A stretch of DNA of 64,000 nt from Psychrobacter sp. Ps6 (lineage in GTDB: Bacteria; Pseudomonadota; Gammaproteobacteria; Pseudomonadales; Moraxellaceae): contig NZ_JADQAI010000007.1 in NCBI RefSeq assembly GCF_022129235.1, positions 1 to 64,000 of the forward strand. Reading direction: 5' to 3'. Of the stretch, positions 43,460 through 52,593 are shown piece after piece; within the stretch, counting starts at the first letter, position 1; each line of letters opens with the position of its first letter. The position numbers were made by a program, and so were the translations under genes. The notes under the pieces were generated by a model. The model saw nothing but the letters and a program-made list of their open reading frames with translations, had not been told where the DNA came from and searched no databases.

Positions 43460-44380
43460 ATGTGTCAACTCTTAGGAATGAACTGTAATACCCCAACGGA
43501 TATTGGCTTTAGCTTTGCAGGATTTCGCAAGCGCGGCGGTATGACGGACAGTCATGAAGATGGCTTTGGCATTGCCTTTTTTGAGCGCAGCGAATGCAGC
43601 AATAATGACAAAACCAACGATGAGACGGCAAATGACTCAACGGGTCTGCGTTTGTTTCATGATAATCGTCCAAGCCATCTATCGCCAGTCGCCGATTTGG
43701 TCAATAACTACCCAATCAAAGCCATGAACGTCATTGCGCATATTCGCAAGGCGACGCAAGGGCAGAACTGCTTGGCAAATACCCATCCATTCGTCCGCGA
43801 AGTATGGGGCGAGCAGTGGGTATTTGCGCACAATGGGCAGATGAATAGCGAATTTATCAAACGCTGCCAGCGCTTGCAAGACAATGGCAATGCCGCGCAT
43901 TGTCAGCCAGTAGGCAATACTGACTCTGAAATGGCATTCTGCTATTTGGTCAATCGTCTAAAAAGTAGCTTTAAATCTCGTCCTGATGACAAAACGCTGT
44001 TCAATTTTTTGACCACGCAATGTCGTTATCTATCGGCCAATGGGCTATTTAATTGCTTAATATCCAATGGCAGGTGGCAACTGGCCTATGCAGGTAGCTT
44101 ACTGTTTTATCTCACGCGCAAAGCGCCATTTGGGGAAGCCAAACTGGCGGACGATGATATGGCGATTAACTTTGGTGACGTGACTACAGACACGGATAAA
44201 GTCACGATTTTGGTCACTGTGCCATTGACTGAAAATGAGAAATGGCAGCAATTGGCGGTCAATGAATGCTTAATATTTCAAGATGGTGATGTCATTTATA
44301 AAGACAGTCCAAGTCAGCGCAAGTTTTTAACGGTTGAAGAAGGCATTGCCATTGCAAGGGAAGTTGGGGCGAGTGTTTAG
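43460..44380 (+). CDS. Class II glutamine amidotransferase (YafJ-like)
   Basis: This is a 306-residue Ntn hydrolase with Cys2 (MCQLLGMNC) as nucleophile. The glutaminase domain follows with DGFGIAFFE near 35, IAHIRKATQG near 91 and FAHNGQMN near 118, and GNTDSEMAF near 150. The fold is that of GlmS/PurF N-terminal domains, but no synthase partner domain is present, as in YafJ. The acceptor of the ammonia is unknown. It begins immediately after the DUF2007 stop (TAAATG). It converges with the YchJ gene with only 24 bases and no terminator between. Confidence 0.87.
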   Translation: MCQLLGMNCNTPTDIGFSFAGFRKRGGMTDSHEDGFGIAFFERSECSNNDKTNDETANDSTGLRLFHDNRPSHLSPVADLVNNYPIKAMNVIAHIRKATQGQNCLANTHPFVREVWGEQWVFAHNGQMNSEFIKRCQRLQDNGNAAHCQPVGNTDSEMAFCYLVNRLKSSFKSRPDDKTLFNFLTTQCRYLSANGLFNCLISNGRWQLAYAGSLLFYLTRKAPFGEAKLADDDMAINFGDVTTDTDKVTILVTVPLTENEKWQQLAVNECLIFQDGDVIYKDSPSQRKFLTVEEGIAIAREVGASV

Positions 44381-44404
44381 CGGTTAATAGATATCTAATG
44401 TTGT

Positions 44405-44980
44405 TTAAATATAACCCCCACAACACCGCTTAAACTTCTCTCCAGACCCGCAAATACACGGTTGTTTTTGCGTCACCGTCATCGCAACCGTGGGATCTAA
44501 AAAATACCAACGCGCATCATGACTAGTTTTGTCTTTTACTTTTACAAAGGTAGATAACTCATGATGTGCCTGTATTTTTTCTGCTAAACCACTTGTTGTT
44601 TCCTCAGGACTTTTAAAATATGCCTTAAACTCAACTTGTGCATGTCTTTTACCAAGCTTTGGCGTGTGCGCTACGATTTCTAATCCTGCCCAGTCCGTCT
44701 CTTTAGCCCAACTCTCAATCGCGTCAAAGTCAAGCAAGCCTTGCTGCGCAGGCACTGTGGTCTTGACGATATACTCTGGTTTTATGAGCACAAAGGCACT
44801 ATAGCGCGACCGCATAAGCCGTTCGGCTGTCACCGCTTTTATACCATCTGCTTTATCAACCTCATCATTATAAAAAGCATCATGATAGGGCTGACAGCAG
44901 TCTTGATAGGAAAGAGCCGCGTTTGCCGTCTCTGCTGTTGGATTGATTTGGCAAGGGCAAGTATCTGGGTAAGGTTGCAT
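44405..44980 (-). CDS. YchJ-family SEC-C protein
   Basis: This is a 191-residue protein. The N-terminus has a Cys-x-Cys and a Cys-Cys (CPCQ, DCCQPYHD), the middle is a YchJ-type domain (AERLMRSRYSAFV near 50), and the C-terminus is a SEC-C zinc motif (QPCICGSGEKFKRCCGG). The SEC-C end is a small zinc finger seen also at the tail of SecA. The function of YchJ proteins is not established. It is on the minus strand, with its start about 60 bases from the DUF457 gene's stop. Confidence 0.88.
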   Translation of the reverse strand: MQPYPDTCPCQINPTAETANAALSYQDCCQPYHDAFYNDEVDKADGIKAVTAERLMRSRYSAFVLIKPEYIVKTTVPAQQGLLDFDAIESWAKETDWAGLEIVAHTPKLGKRHAQVEFKAYFKSPEETTSGLAEKIQAHHELSTFVKVKDKTSHDARWYFLDPTVAMTVTQKQPCICGSGEKFKRCCGGYI

Positions 44981-45039
44981 ATTTGACTCTAATATTCGTC
45001 TGGGTTTATTCGTTTATGCTTAATGGTCTTATGATAACT

Positions 45040-45765
45040 TTATTGCAGCATGCTTTTTATTAACTCTGGCAATATACCAACTTTGAGCTGCGCCCATGCA
45101 GAAGGGTCGCTCAGTCGTGACCAAAACATCTCAAAAGGCGGGGCAACATATACCAGTAGTGCAAGAATAGTATATAAGAGCAGGTACCACCATTTGTCTT
45201 TTGGCTGATAAAACTTCATTGCCGTGCCCGATGAGCGCTTCATTTTCATATTGGACAAATTGACGCTATACAGCTCGTCTAATGATAAATGTACCATCGC
45301 ACCACCAAATAAAAACAGACCATAAAACCAACTGGTCGTCAGCGGTAGATGCAGACCATAATAGCTTAGACAGGTTAACCCCAGTCCAAGTATCGCCATA
45401 TAAGGCACAGAGTGGATAACGCCGCGATGCACCGTCATAGTAGTAAAGATATGAAAGATCACATAACGCATAAAACCATAACCCGCCAGCCATAATGCGA
45501 TCAATGCCAGCAAGCTCAAATCACTGCGCCAATGCATGACCAAGCCAAAGGCAAAGACAAACGAGGTAATATTAAAACCTAGCTTGATCGGTGTTGAGTT
45601 ATCCGAATCCAAATCTGGTAGCAATCCACCGATGGTACCAAGCGCCACGCATACTAAAAACCCTGAATCATCAATCAATCCTGCTTTATAAACCGTCAAA
45701 CTCAGGGTGCCACTCACCATAAAAGCGACATTTAAGTGGGTATTAAAATTTGCCATAAAACTCAT
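45040..45765 (-). CDS. DUF457 / YdjM-like membrane metal-dependent hydrolase
   Basis: This is a 241-residue inner-membrane protein with about five to six helices. The metal motifs include FNTHLNVAF near the N-terminus (His), GGLLPDLDSDNST (two Asp, near 48-53), VHRGVIHSVPYM (two His, near 114-119) and SLDELYSVNL (Asp-Glu, near 160). This matches the DUF457/YdjM group, which is grouped with membrane hydrolases; in E. coli YdjM is LexA-regulated. Two ATGs (45765 and 45756) are possible starts. Substrate unknown. Confidence 0.8.
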   Translation of the reverse strand: MSFMANFNTHLNVAFMVSGTLSLTVYKAGLIDDSGFLVCVALGTIGGLLPDLDSDNSTPIKLGFNITSFVFAFGLVMHWRSDLSLLALIALWLAGYGFMRYVIFHIFTTMTVHRGVIHSVPYMAILGLGLTCLSYYGLHLPLTTSWFYGLFLFGGAMVHLSLDELYSVNLSNMKMKRSSGTAMKFYQPKDKWWYLLLYTILALLVYVAPPFEMFWSRLSDPSAWAQLKVGILPELIKSMLQ

Positions 45766-45882
45766 TCATCCATAGCGCTCAAAAAGTCCTTTCGAGCGGT
45801 GCATCTAGCTGTAAAAAAGCGCACCATGATACCATAGACCGTCCATACGTCTAACAGAGATAGCCTGTAAGAGAGAGCTTCT

Positions 45883-46923
45883 ATGCCTGCCAATGATTTA
45901 CCCGCCAAACTTGATTCTGATACCTGTACCGACCACTCGCCTGTTATAGAAGGCAAGCTTGATAACAGCTTTGCTGAGATTGATTGGCAAGCACCATGGT
46001 TGTCACACATTATTCAACTACATTACCTCAGCAACAGCATTGAGCGCCTCAGTAGGCCAAGTCAGCAGAATAGCTTAAGTGAATCGGGTAGTTTAGATGA
46101 GCAGCATATAAATGCTTCTGACATCAAGACGCCTGACACGATTGCCAAGGTCTTAAAGACGGCGATGATGCAACAGGCTGATCATTTAGAGCAGCCATTA
46201 CCGCAGACCAAACCTACCCATAACCAAACGCCTCAAACGCTACAATTTGTCTCTCAAACTGCATTGCCTGAGGGGGAGGCTTACGAGCATTTCATCGGTA
46301 TAACTGGCAACATTCCGACGCGTGATAACTTGCATGACTTATTTAACGGCAGTATCTGGCTGACGTTTCCCAAGACCAAAGCGGTGCTGAATTATTACCA
46401 CATGCTGGAAATCGCCAAACAAGGCATCAGTGAGCGCCGAGGGCGTGTGCGCGACACTATTACGGTGTTTGATGAAAATGGGGCAGTACTGGTCACGGCA
46501 GATCCTAATATTGGTAAGGCATTGATTGATTTTGACTGGCAGGCAAGTTTGGTGACGCCCCGTGCTAAATGGGATGATCCAGTACAGCCGGAGAGCAGTG
46601 CTCAGGCTGCCGTCTATATCTTTGGGCATGCTCTGCTTGAGCAGTTGGTACACCCACGCAAACCCTTATGCGCGCACAGCATTGTCATTCAGGTTTCACA
46701 AGTATTTTTTACCCTATCATTAGCTGAGCGTATGAGTTATTTGGATGACAAAGTTGCCGAATACATGGACACATTATTATCAAAAGATGACGTGACACCA
46801 CGCCAACTTGCGCCATTACCGATCTTAGGCGTGCCGCATTTTTGGGCAGAAAATACCGATACTGACTTTTATGAAGACAGCTATGTATTTCGCAGTGGAC
46901 GTCGTCAGAAAAATAAAAAATAA
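45883..46923 (+). CDS. DUF3025 domain protein
   Basis: This is a 346-residue soluble protein. The first 130 residues are variable and polar. The conserved part resembles DUF3025: GSIWLTFPKTKAVLNYYHM near 151-170, RRGRVRDTITVFDENGAVLV near 181-200, FGHALLEQLVHP near 252 and a late APLPILGVPHFW. No catalytic motif is evident to me. The start has GAGAGAG upstream. The gene stands alone between divergent DUF457 and acnA. Function unknown. Confidence 0.78.
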   Translation: MPANDLPAKLDSDTCTDHSPVIEGKLDNSFAEIDWQAPWLSHIIQLHYLSNSIERLSRPSQQNSLSESGSLDEQHINASDIKTPDTIAKVLKTAMMQQADHLEQPLPQTKPTHNQTPQTLQFVSQTALPEGEAYEHFIGITGNIPTRDNLHDLFNGSIWLTFPKTKAVLNYYHMLEIAKQGISERRGRVRDTITVFDENGAVLVTADPNIGKALIDFDWQASLVTPRAKWDDPVQPESSAQAAVYIFGHALLEQLVHPRKPLCAHSIVIQVSQVFFTLSLAERMSYLDDKVAEYMDTLLSKDDVTPRQLAPLPILGVPHFWAENTDTDFYEDSYVFRSGRRQKNKK

Positions 46924-46987
46924 AGAGGAATGAGTCACTTAAGATTGGTTAGCCAAACCTTTGTTACGTTTACGATTGTGCCACGAT

Positions 46988-47077
46988 TTGACAACGTCCA
47001 GACGTTAACAAAGCCTTGTATGTTTGTTATGGTAAAAGAACGTTTCTGTTAAACAGGAAAGAGATGGTTATCTCTTT
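46988..47077 (+). promoter_or_regulatory. Inverted repeats upstream of acnA
   Basis: Two inverted repeats lie in the 296 bases before acnA. The first, AACGTC-CA-GACGTT (46993-47006), starts at the last base of a TTGACA box (46988-46993) that has no clear -10 partner. The second, AAAGAGAT-GGTT-ATCTCTTT (47058-47077), is followed by TGTTAACA; it could be a weak terminator for the DUF3025 gene or a leader hairpin of acnA. Neither matches an operator I know. Confidence 0.4.
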
Positions 47078-47219
47078 TGTTAACACAGAGTCACATCAGA
47101 CAGTGTTATTAAACTGCTCTGCTGATTAAAGATATATCGATCATCTATTGAGCCACCCGTTATACATAAACTTATAATAATTTATGTCTAGGATCTATAA
47201 CAACGATAAGGAAGCTATC

Positions 47220-50060
47220 ATGAGTGATATTTTTAATGTAAAAGACACCCTTTCAGTTGCTGGCAAGGAACATGCCTACTACAGCCTGCCCAAACTTACC
47301 GAAACTTATGAGCATATCAAGACACTACCATTTTGTATGAAGGTCGTGTTAGAGAATCTATTGCGTAACGAAGACGGTGGCCAGTCAGTCGGCAAGAACC
47401 ATATCGAAGCGGTTGCCAATTGGGATGCAGGCGCCGAGGCGTCAAAAGAAATCGCCTTTATGCCAGCGCGTGTGGTATTGCAGGATTTCACTGGTGTGCC
47501 TTCAGTCGTTGATTTGGCAGCGATGCGTGATGCAGTGGTCGAGCTTGGCGGCAAAGCGGAGCAGATTAACCCATTTATCCCTAGTGAGCTGGTCGTCGAT
47601 CATTCTGTACAGGTCGATGCTTATGGCCGCGAAGACGCGCTCGATTTGAACGAAAAGATTGAATTCAAACGCAACAATGAGCGCTATGAGTTTTTGCATT
47701 GGGGCAAGCAAGCCTTTGAAAACTTCGTTGTCGTACCACCAGCGACGGGTATTGTGCATCAGGTCAACCTTGAGTATCTAGCGCGCGTCGTGATGGCAGC
47801 AGATGTTGATGGCGAGCTGATGGCATATCCAGATACGGTATTTGGCACCGACAGTCATACCACGATGATCAATGGTATTGGCGTGCTTGGTTGGGGCGTG
47901 GGCGGTATTGAAGCGGAAGCGGCGATGCTCGGTCAACCGTCCTCGATGCTGATTCCGCAAGTGGTCGGTTTTGAGTTAAAAGGTAAGCTAACCGAAGGCG
48001 TCACGGCAACCGATTTGGTACTACGTGTGGTTGAAATGCTACGTGCACATGGTGTGGTTGGTAAGTTCGTCGAGTTTTATGGCGAAGGCTTACACAGTAT
48101 GCCGCTTGCAGATCGTGCCACCATTGCCAATATGTCTCCAGAGTATGGCGCAACTTGTGGTATTTTCCCAATCGATCAAATGGCGATTGATTATCTGCGT
48201 CTATCAGGCCGTGAGGAAGCGCAGATTGAACTGGTCGAAAAATATGCTAAAGCGCAAGGTCTATGGCACGATGCCGATACCCCAGCGGCGACTTATTCGA
48301 GCAAGCTAGAACTAGATTTATCGTCAGTACAACCAGCCCTTGCTGGTCCGAACTTGCCACAGCAGCGTATTAATTTGTCTGATATGCATGAGAAGTTTGG
48401 CGAAACGCTAGAAAAAATGACCAAAGATCGCAAGTCAGAAGTCGAAGGCAAAGTACGCTTTGACCAAGAAGGCGGCGAGCAAGAGCAAGCGGAACACTTG
48501 GCGGCTGAGCCGAATATCGACGTTGATACCGAAACTGACGATAGTAAAGGTTACCAGCCAGCTAATAATGTGTTCTCAAGCGTTAATATTGACGACAAAG
48601 AGCACAAACTGCGTGACGGTTCAGTCGTGATTGCTGCCATTACTTCTTGTACCAATACCTCAAACCCAGCCGTTATGATTGGTGCCGGTCTAGTTGCCAA
48701 AAAAGCCGCTGCTAAAGGCCTAAAAGCTAAGCCATGGGTCAAAACCTCACTGGCACCGGGTTCTAAAGTCGTTACTGATTATTTAGAAAAAACCCATCTG
48801 ATGGATGAGCTAGAAAAAACAGGCTTCTATCTAGTAGGGTATGGGTGTACAACGTGTATTGGTAACTCAGGCCCATTGTCAGAAGAGATCGAAAAAGGAA
48901 TTGAAGAAAACGACTTAGTCGCGGCGGCGGTACTGTCTGGTAACCGTAACTTTGAAGGTCGTATTCACTCACACGTGAAAGCCAGTTACTTGGCATCACC
49001 ACCGCTAGTTGTTGCCTACGCGCTTGCAGGTACGGTCGATATTGATATGACGACCCATCCGCTAGGCCAAGACCAAGACGGTAATGATGTATTCTTAAAA
49101 GATATCTGGCCAACTTCAGAAGAAATTAACGAGTTGATTGCCAATAACATCGATGCTGATATGTTCCGTAAAAACTACGGCGAAGTGTTCGACGGTAGTG
49201 CCGCATGGAACGCCATTAGCTCAGCGGATAGCCAGCTGTATCCGTGGGATGAAGGATCGACGTATATCAAAAACCCGCCGTTCTTCGATGATATGACTAT
49301 GGATCCAGAAGGCATCCCTGATATCGAAGGCGCACGTATTTTGGGTCTATTTGGTGACTCAATTACGACCGATCATATCTCACCAGCAGGTAATATCGAC
49401 CCAGACTCACCAGCAGGCAAGTACTTGCAAGAGCGCGGTGTGATGGAAGCAGACTTTAACAGCTATGGTTCACGTCGTGGTAACGATGCAGTCATGACCC
49501 GTGGTACTTTTGCCAATATCCGTATCAAAAATACCATGATGGGTGGCAAAGAGGGCGGCTATACCTATTACTTCAAAGATGACAGCGCTACGCTACAAGA
49601 TGGCGAAGAAATGCCCATCTATAACGCAGCGATGAAGTATAAAGAAGATAAGCGTCCGCTCGTCGTACTTGGTGGGTCAGAGTATGGTTCAGGCTCTAGC
49701 CGTGACTGGGCAGCCAAAGGTACGATCTTGCTCGGCGTAAAAGCGGTATTGACCAGCTCATTTGAGCGTATTCACCGCTCAAACCTCGTCGGTATGGGCG
49801 TGTTGCCATTGACGTTTAAAGACGGTCAAAATGCAGAGACATACAAACTAGATGGCTCTGAAGTACTGAGCATCACAGGTCTGGACAATGGCGAAAGTAA
49901 AACCGCCACCGTTACGGCTACCCGTGCTGATGGATCGAGCGAGAGCTTTGAGGTCAATGTCGGTCTACAAACGCCAAAAGAGCGCGAATATGTGCGTCAT
50001 GGTGGCGTGTTGCACTATGTGCTACGTCAGTTGGCTGCTGAGAGTAAAGAAGCAGGCTAG
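47220..50060 (+). CDS. acnA: Aconitate hydratase A
   Basis: AcnA isomerises citrate to isocitrate in the TCA cycle. The 946 residues carry all three [4Fe-4S] ligands: Cys477 (TSCTNTSNP) and Cys543 and Cys546 (GCTTCIGNSG). The swivel domain has ARILGLFGDSITTDHISPAG and GSEYGSGSSRDWAAKG (about 820). An insert of about 40 acidic residues (about 400-450, with EGGEQEQAEHLAAEPNIDVD) is absent from E. coli AcnA. The start is ATG 47220 with AAGGAAGC upstream; an ATG 12 codons earlier has no site. It is monocistronic and ends at a terminator. Confidence 0.96.
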   Translation: MSDIFNVKDTLSVAGKEHAYYSLPKLTETYEHIKTLPFCMKVVLENLLRNEDGGQSVGKNHIEAVANWDAGAEASKEIAFMPARVVLQDFTGVPSVVDLAAMRDAVVELGGKAEQINPFIPSELVVDHSVQVDAYGREDALDLNEKIEFKRNNERYEFLHWGKQAFENFVVVPPATGIVHQVNLEYLARVVMAADVDGELMAYPDTVFGTDSHTTMINGIGVLGWGVGGIEAEAAMLGQPSSMLIPQVVGFELKGKLTEGVTATDLVLRVVEMLRAHGVVGKFVEFYGEGLHSMPLADRATIANMSPEYGATCGIFPIDQMAIDYLRLSGREEAQIELVEKYAKAQGLWHDADTPAATYSSKLELDLSSVQPALAGPNLPQQRINLSDMHEKFGETLEKMTKDRKSEVEGKVRFDQEGGEQEQAEHLAAEPNIDVDTETDDSKGYQPANNVFSSVNIDDKEHKLRDGSVVIAAITSCTNTSNPAVMIGAGLVAKKAAAKGLKAKPWVKTSLAPGSKVVTDYLEKTHLMDELEKTGFYLVGYGCTTCIGNSGPLSEEIEKGIEENDLVAAAVLSGNRNFEGRIHSHVKASYLASPPLVVAYALAGTVDIDMTTHPLGQDQDGNDVFLKDIWPTSEEINELIANNIDADMFRKNYGEVFDGSAAWNAISSADSQLYPWDEGSTYIKNPPFFDDMTMDPEGIPDIEGARILGLFGDSITTDHISPAGNIDPDSPAGKYLQERGVMEADFNSYGSRRGNDAVMTRGTFANIRIKNTMMGGKEGGYTYYFKDDSATLQDGEEMPIYNAAMKYKEDKRPLVVLGGSEYGSGSSRDWAAKGTILLGVKAVLTSSFERIHRSNLVGMGVLPLTFKDGQNAETYKLDGSEVLSITGLDNGESKTATVTATRADGSSESFEVNVGLQTPKEREYVRHGGVLHYVLRQLAAESKEAG

Positions 50061-50079
50061 TGTTTAATTAGGTTTAATA

Positions 50080-50113
50080 TAAAAAGGCCCAGTCGTCACG
50101 ACTGGGCTTTTTT
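50080..50113. terminator. Bidirectional rho-independent terminator
   Basis: The stem GCCCAGTCGT / ACGACTGGGC is flanked by AAAA and TTTTTT. It ends acnA and may also serve the convergent HEPN/zinc-ribbon gene. Confidence 0.93.
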
Positions 50114-50151
50114 ATGCATTATTTTTGAATGATTTTTTAAGTTGAGAAAGC

Positions 50152-51114
50152 TTATTCTGCCATAATTTTTTCCCACCTATACTGGCAGTAACCGCATTTA
50201 CCTTCATTGTATTGATCTTCTAAACTAAGACAGGTTCCACACATCTCACATTCGTTATATTCCATTTCATAATTACAAGCTACACAACAATCTTCTTCAT
50301 AGATGAAAGTGTTTTTCCAACATTCATGGCATGCGCCATACGGAGACTCATCACCATTCATTGCATTCATAAAGGCTTCTCCAGCCAAAGAGTCTTCAAT
50401 GCATTGTTCAAGTACATCGTAAAAGCTAAAGTCCTCCCCACATGATTTACAATGTAAGTCAATCATTGGGTAAACATCTTCAGCATGTGGGGCTTGTATT
50501 AATGAAGAGTGACACTGTTCACAACGAAGGTTTTTAAGAGCTATTTCAACTGAATGGTATTTCCAATCAACTGCATCAAGACTTGCTTTGCAAGCATTTT
50601 CTTCTGCCGAGTAAACATCATTTATCTCGAGTAAAGCTTTCCAGCAATCATCGCCCAGAATCTCCTGAGGATCTTCCTGCAAATGCTCTGATAGAAAGTC
50701 TCTAATCAGCAAAAAGGACTTGGCTATAATCTCTCTGATAGCATCGGGAGACTTAGACGTGTAGTAATGTTCTAAATCATTTCTTAGTCTACTGATTTCA
50801 TCAAATCTGTCCCAATCTACTGTTGTAATGTTTAAACTTTTGAATCTTTGTTTTATGGACTGAACATCAACTGTCTTAGTACCTTTTCCTTCAAAAGTTA
50901 TTTCACCTTTCGCATTCTGCACAGGCACAATATTCTGCTTTATCAATAGCTCTTTATTATCATGTGGAGATAATCGACAAAGCTTTTCCTTGTACAATAA
51001 TAAAATTCCAGCTGCGATATTTCTCATGGCAGAAACACTACGTCTATTGTCATCACTTTCAAAATCCTCAACCCCAATTTGGATTGAATCTATTGCATTT
51101 TGAATAATGCTCAT
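50152..51114 (-). CDS. HEPN-like / multi-zinc-ribbon protein
   Basis: This is a 320-residue protein that I do not recognise as a named family. The N-terminal ~180 residues are helical and contain Arg-x4-His in SRLRNDLEHYYTS (Arg111 to His116), preceded by a helix with RNIAAGILLLYKEKL (about 31-45). This is the pattern of HEPN domains, many of which are RNases in toxin-antitoxin and anti-phage systems. The C-terminal third has three Cys4 zinc ribbons (CEQC..CKSC, CHEC..CVAC, CEMC..CGYC). The ATG at 51114 has AGGAG six bases upstream; an ATG 15 codons earlier lacks one. The gene is AT-rich, stands alone, and has no visible antitoxin partner. Confidence 0.6.
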   Translation of the reverse strand: MSIIQNAIDSIQIGVEDFESDDNRRSVSAMRNIAAGILLLYKEKLCRLSPHDNKELLIKQNIVPVQNAKGEITFEGKGTKTVDVQSIKQRFKSLNITTVDWDRFDEISRLRNDLEHYYTSKSPDAIREIIAKSFLLIRDFLSEHLQEDPQEILGDDCWKALLEINDVYSAEENACKASLDAVDWKYHSVEIALKNLRCEQCHSSLIQAPHAEDVYPMIDLHCKSCGEDFSFYDVLEQCIEDSLAGEAFMNAMNGDESPYGACHECWKNTFIYEEDCCVACNYEMEYNECEMCGTCLSLEDQYNEGKCGYCQYRWEKIMAE

Positions 51115-51249
51115 TATTTCTCCTAGGGCTTGATATTTACTGAGTTTTTTCATACACAACTAGTTATTGTGAAATAGTCATGATTTGAAAAGCTTCTTTT
51201 AAGATATATGAAAATAGCCCATTAAGATAGCGGCCTTATTCATGTCTAG

Positions 51250-51903
51250 TCAGCTCTTCTCAGTTAATAACTTAATCCCTAGCCCCACAAACACCATACC
51301 ACTGATTCTATTGAGCGTTGTTTCAATAGAGGGATTTTCCCGCAAGCGTGTACTAAACCGCGCAGCCAACATCGCCAAACATAAGCACCATATAAAGCCT
51401 GTAGTGGCAAAAGTCAGTCCTAATATCAGAAATGACAGCATGCCATAATCATAACTAGCGTCGATAAACTGAGGGAAGAACGCCAAGAAGAAAAAGGCTA
51501 CCTTTGGGTTAAATAGATTGGTCAACACGCCTTGCTGATAGATTTTCCAGCCGTCTACAGCCTTTTGGCTAGTCACGTCCTGAGCTTTGGACAAACTGTT
51601 TGCGATTGAGTTCGAGTTTTTGCTCGTCAGCATCTTAAAGCCTAAATAACACAAGTAAGCCGCACCAATATATTTCACGAGCATAAATGCCGTAGGGGAG
51701 TTGGCAAGTAATACGGACAATCCTAGCGCTGCCAATAACGTATGCACCAAAATACCCGAGGTAATGCCTAACACAGAATAAACCCCTGCAGCTTGTCCTT
51801 GCGACACACTGCGGGTGATGATATACATACTATCGGTGCCGGGCGTGAGGTTTAATAAAACAGCGGCTAAGACAAACCCTAGGTAATTCTCAATACCAAA
51901 CAT
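51250..51903 (-). CDS. LysE/RhtB-family exporter
   Basis: This is a 217-residue inner-membrane protein with six predicted helices. It starts with the family pattern FVLAAVLLNLTPGTDSMYII (Thr-Pro-Gly at about 21-23), and has GVYSVLGITSGILVHTLLAA and GVLTNLFNPKVAFFFLAFFP (Asn-Pro-Lys at about 131-133). Members export amino acids such as threonine, homoserine or lysine; the substrate is not predictable here. GGAAGAG lies seven bases upstream of ATG. It is monocistronic, with the HEPN gene downstream after about 135 bases. Confidence 0.9.
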   Translation of the reverse strand: MFGIENYLGFVLAAVLLNLTPGTDSMYIITRSVSQGQAAGVYSVLGITSGILVHTLLAALGLSVLLANSPTAFMLVKYIGAAYLCYLGFKMLTSKNSNSIANSLSKAQDVTSQKAVDGWKIYQQGVLTNLFNPKVAFFFLAFFPQFIDASYDYGMLSFLILGLTFATTGFIWCLCLAMLAARFSTRLRENPSIETTLNRISGMVFVGLGIKLLTEKS

Positions 51904-52071
51904 AGCTAATCTCTTCCTTTAATAGCACCAAAAATTCATACATCGTAGGGAATTTTTATATTGTATAAAATGATGATGAGATAGATAGTAGCGAGCATTA
52001 GATAGGTTGGCAATAGCGCGGATAGCTATGAAAAGAACTGCGTTAAGACATATTGGAGAAATGATAGACGT

Positions 52072-52109
52072 AAAAAAGCCCAGTCACCGTATGATGACTG
52101 GGCTTTTTT
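52072..52109 (-). terminator. Rho-independent terminator after the tRNA pair
   Basis: The stem AAGCCCAGTCA / TGACTGGGCTT is flanked by A and T runs. On the minus strand it lies about 60 bases beyond tRNA-Glu and probably ends the tRNA-Ala/tRNA-Glu transcript. The T-run also exists on the plus strand. Confidence 0.88.
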
Positions 52110-52171
52110 AGTGTTCGCTTATTAGTCTGATCTAATGCTAAGCAAAAGTGCTAATAAGTGACGCCGAATAG

Positions 52172-52247
52172 TGGCGTCCCCAGGGGGATTCGAACCCCCG
52201 TTACCGCCGTGAAAGGGCGGTGTCCTAGGCCTCTAGACGATGGGGAC
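52172..52247 (-). tRNA. tRNA-Glu (UUC)
   Basis: A 76-base tRNA with encoded CCA folds into a cloverleaf. The acceptor stem is GTCCCCA / TGGGGAC, the anticodon arm is CCGCC-CTTTCAC-GGCGG with anticodon TTC, and the T arm is GGGGG-TTCGAAT-CCCCC. It is cotranscribed behind tRNA-Ala. gltX, which charges it, lies about 0.9 kb upstream on the same strand. Confidence 0.97.
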
Positions 52248-52395
52248 GCATAGAGTGTTATAACCAGTGGTTACAACGGTACTTCACAATATCAGATAGC
52301 TTAGTAAATAAGCGTTGCCTAGGTGCTGATATCGTCCTACTAGCGAGTATTTATGATTACGTTTCAGTAATACTGAGCGTTGCTATAAATAAGTA

Positions 52396-52471
52396 TGGTG
52401 GAGCTAAACGGAGTCGAACCGTTGACCCCTTGCATGCCATGCAAGTGCTCTACCAACTGAGCTATAGCCCC
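52396..52471 (-). tRNA. tRNA-Ala (GGC)
   Basis: A 76-base tRNA with encoded CCA. The acceptor stem is GGGGCTA / TAGCTCC, with one G-T wobble. The D arm (GCTC...GAGC) holds GTTGGTAG, and the anticodon arm is CTTGC-ATGGCAT-GCAAG with anticodon GGC. It is the first tRNA of the two-gene operon. Confidence 0.97.
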
Positions 52472-52488
52472 TCGCTAAGAGTGTGCGT

Positions 52489-52517
52489 ATTTTATGTAAG
52501 AGCGGCAGTCTTGTCAA
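52489..52517 (-). promoter_or_regulatory. Strong sigma-70 promoter of the tRNA operon
   Basis: On the minus strand a perfect -35 (TTGACA, 52512-52517) and TAAAAT -10 (52489-52494) are 17 bases apart. A GC-rich discriminator (ACGCAC) follows, as in stringently controlled stable-RNA promoters. Transcription should start about 52482, some 10 bases before tRNA-Ala. Confidence 0.9.
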
Positions 52518-52593
52518 CCACTATTTTAAAAATAATTCATAAATATGCAAAAAAAAGTGATTTATCCTATTTTAAAGGCCCAAGAAGCCCAAA

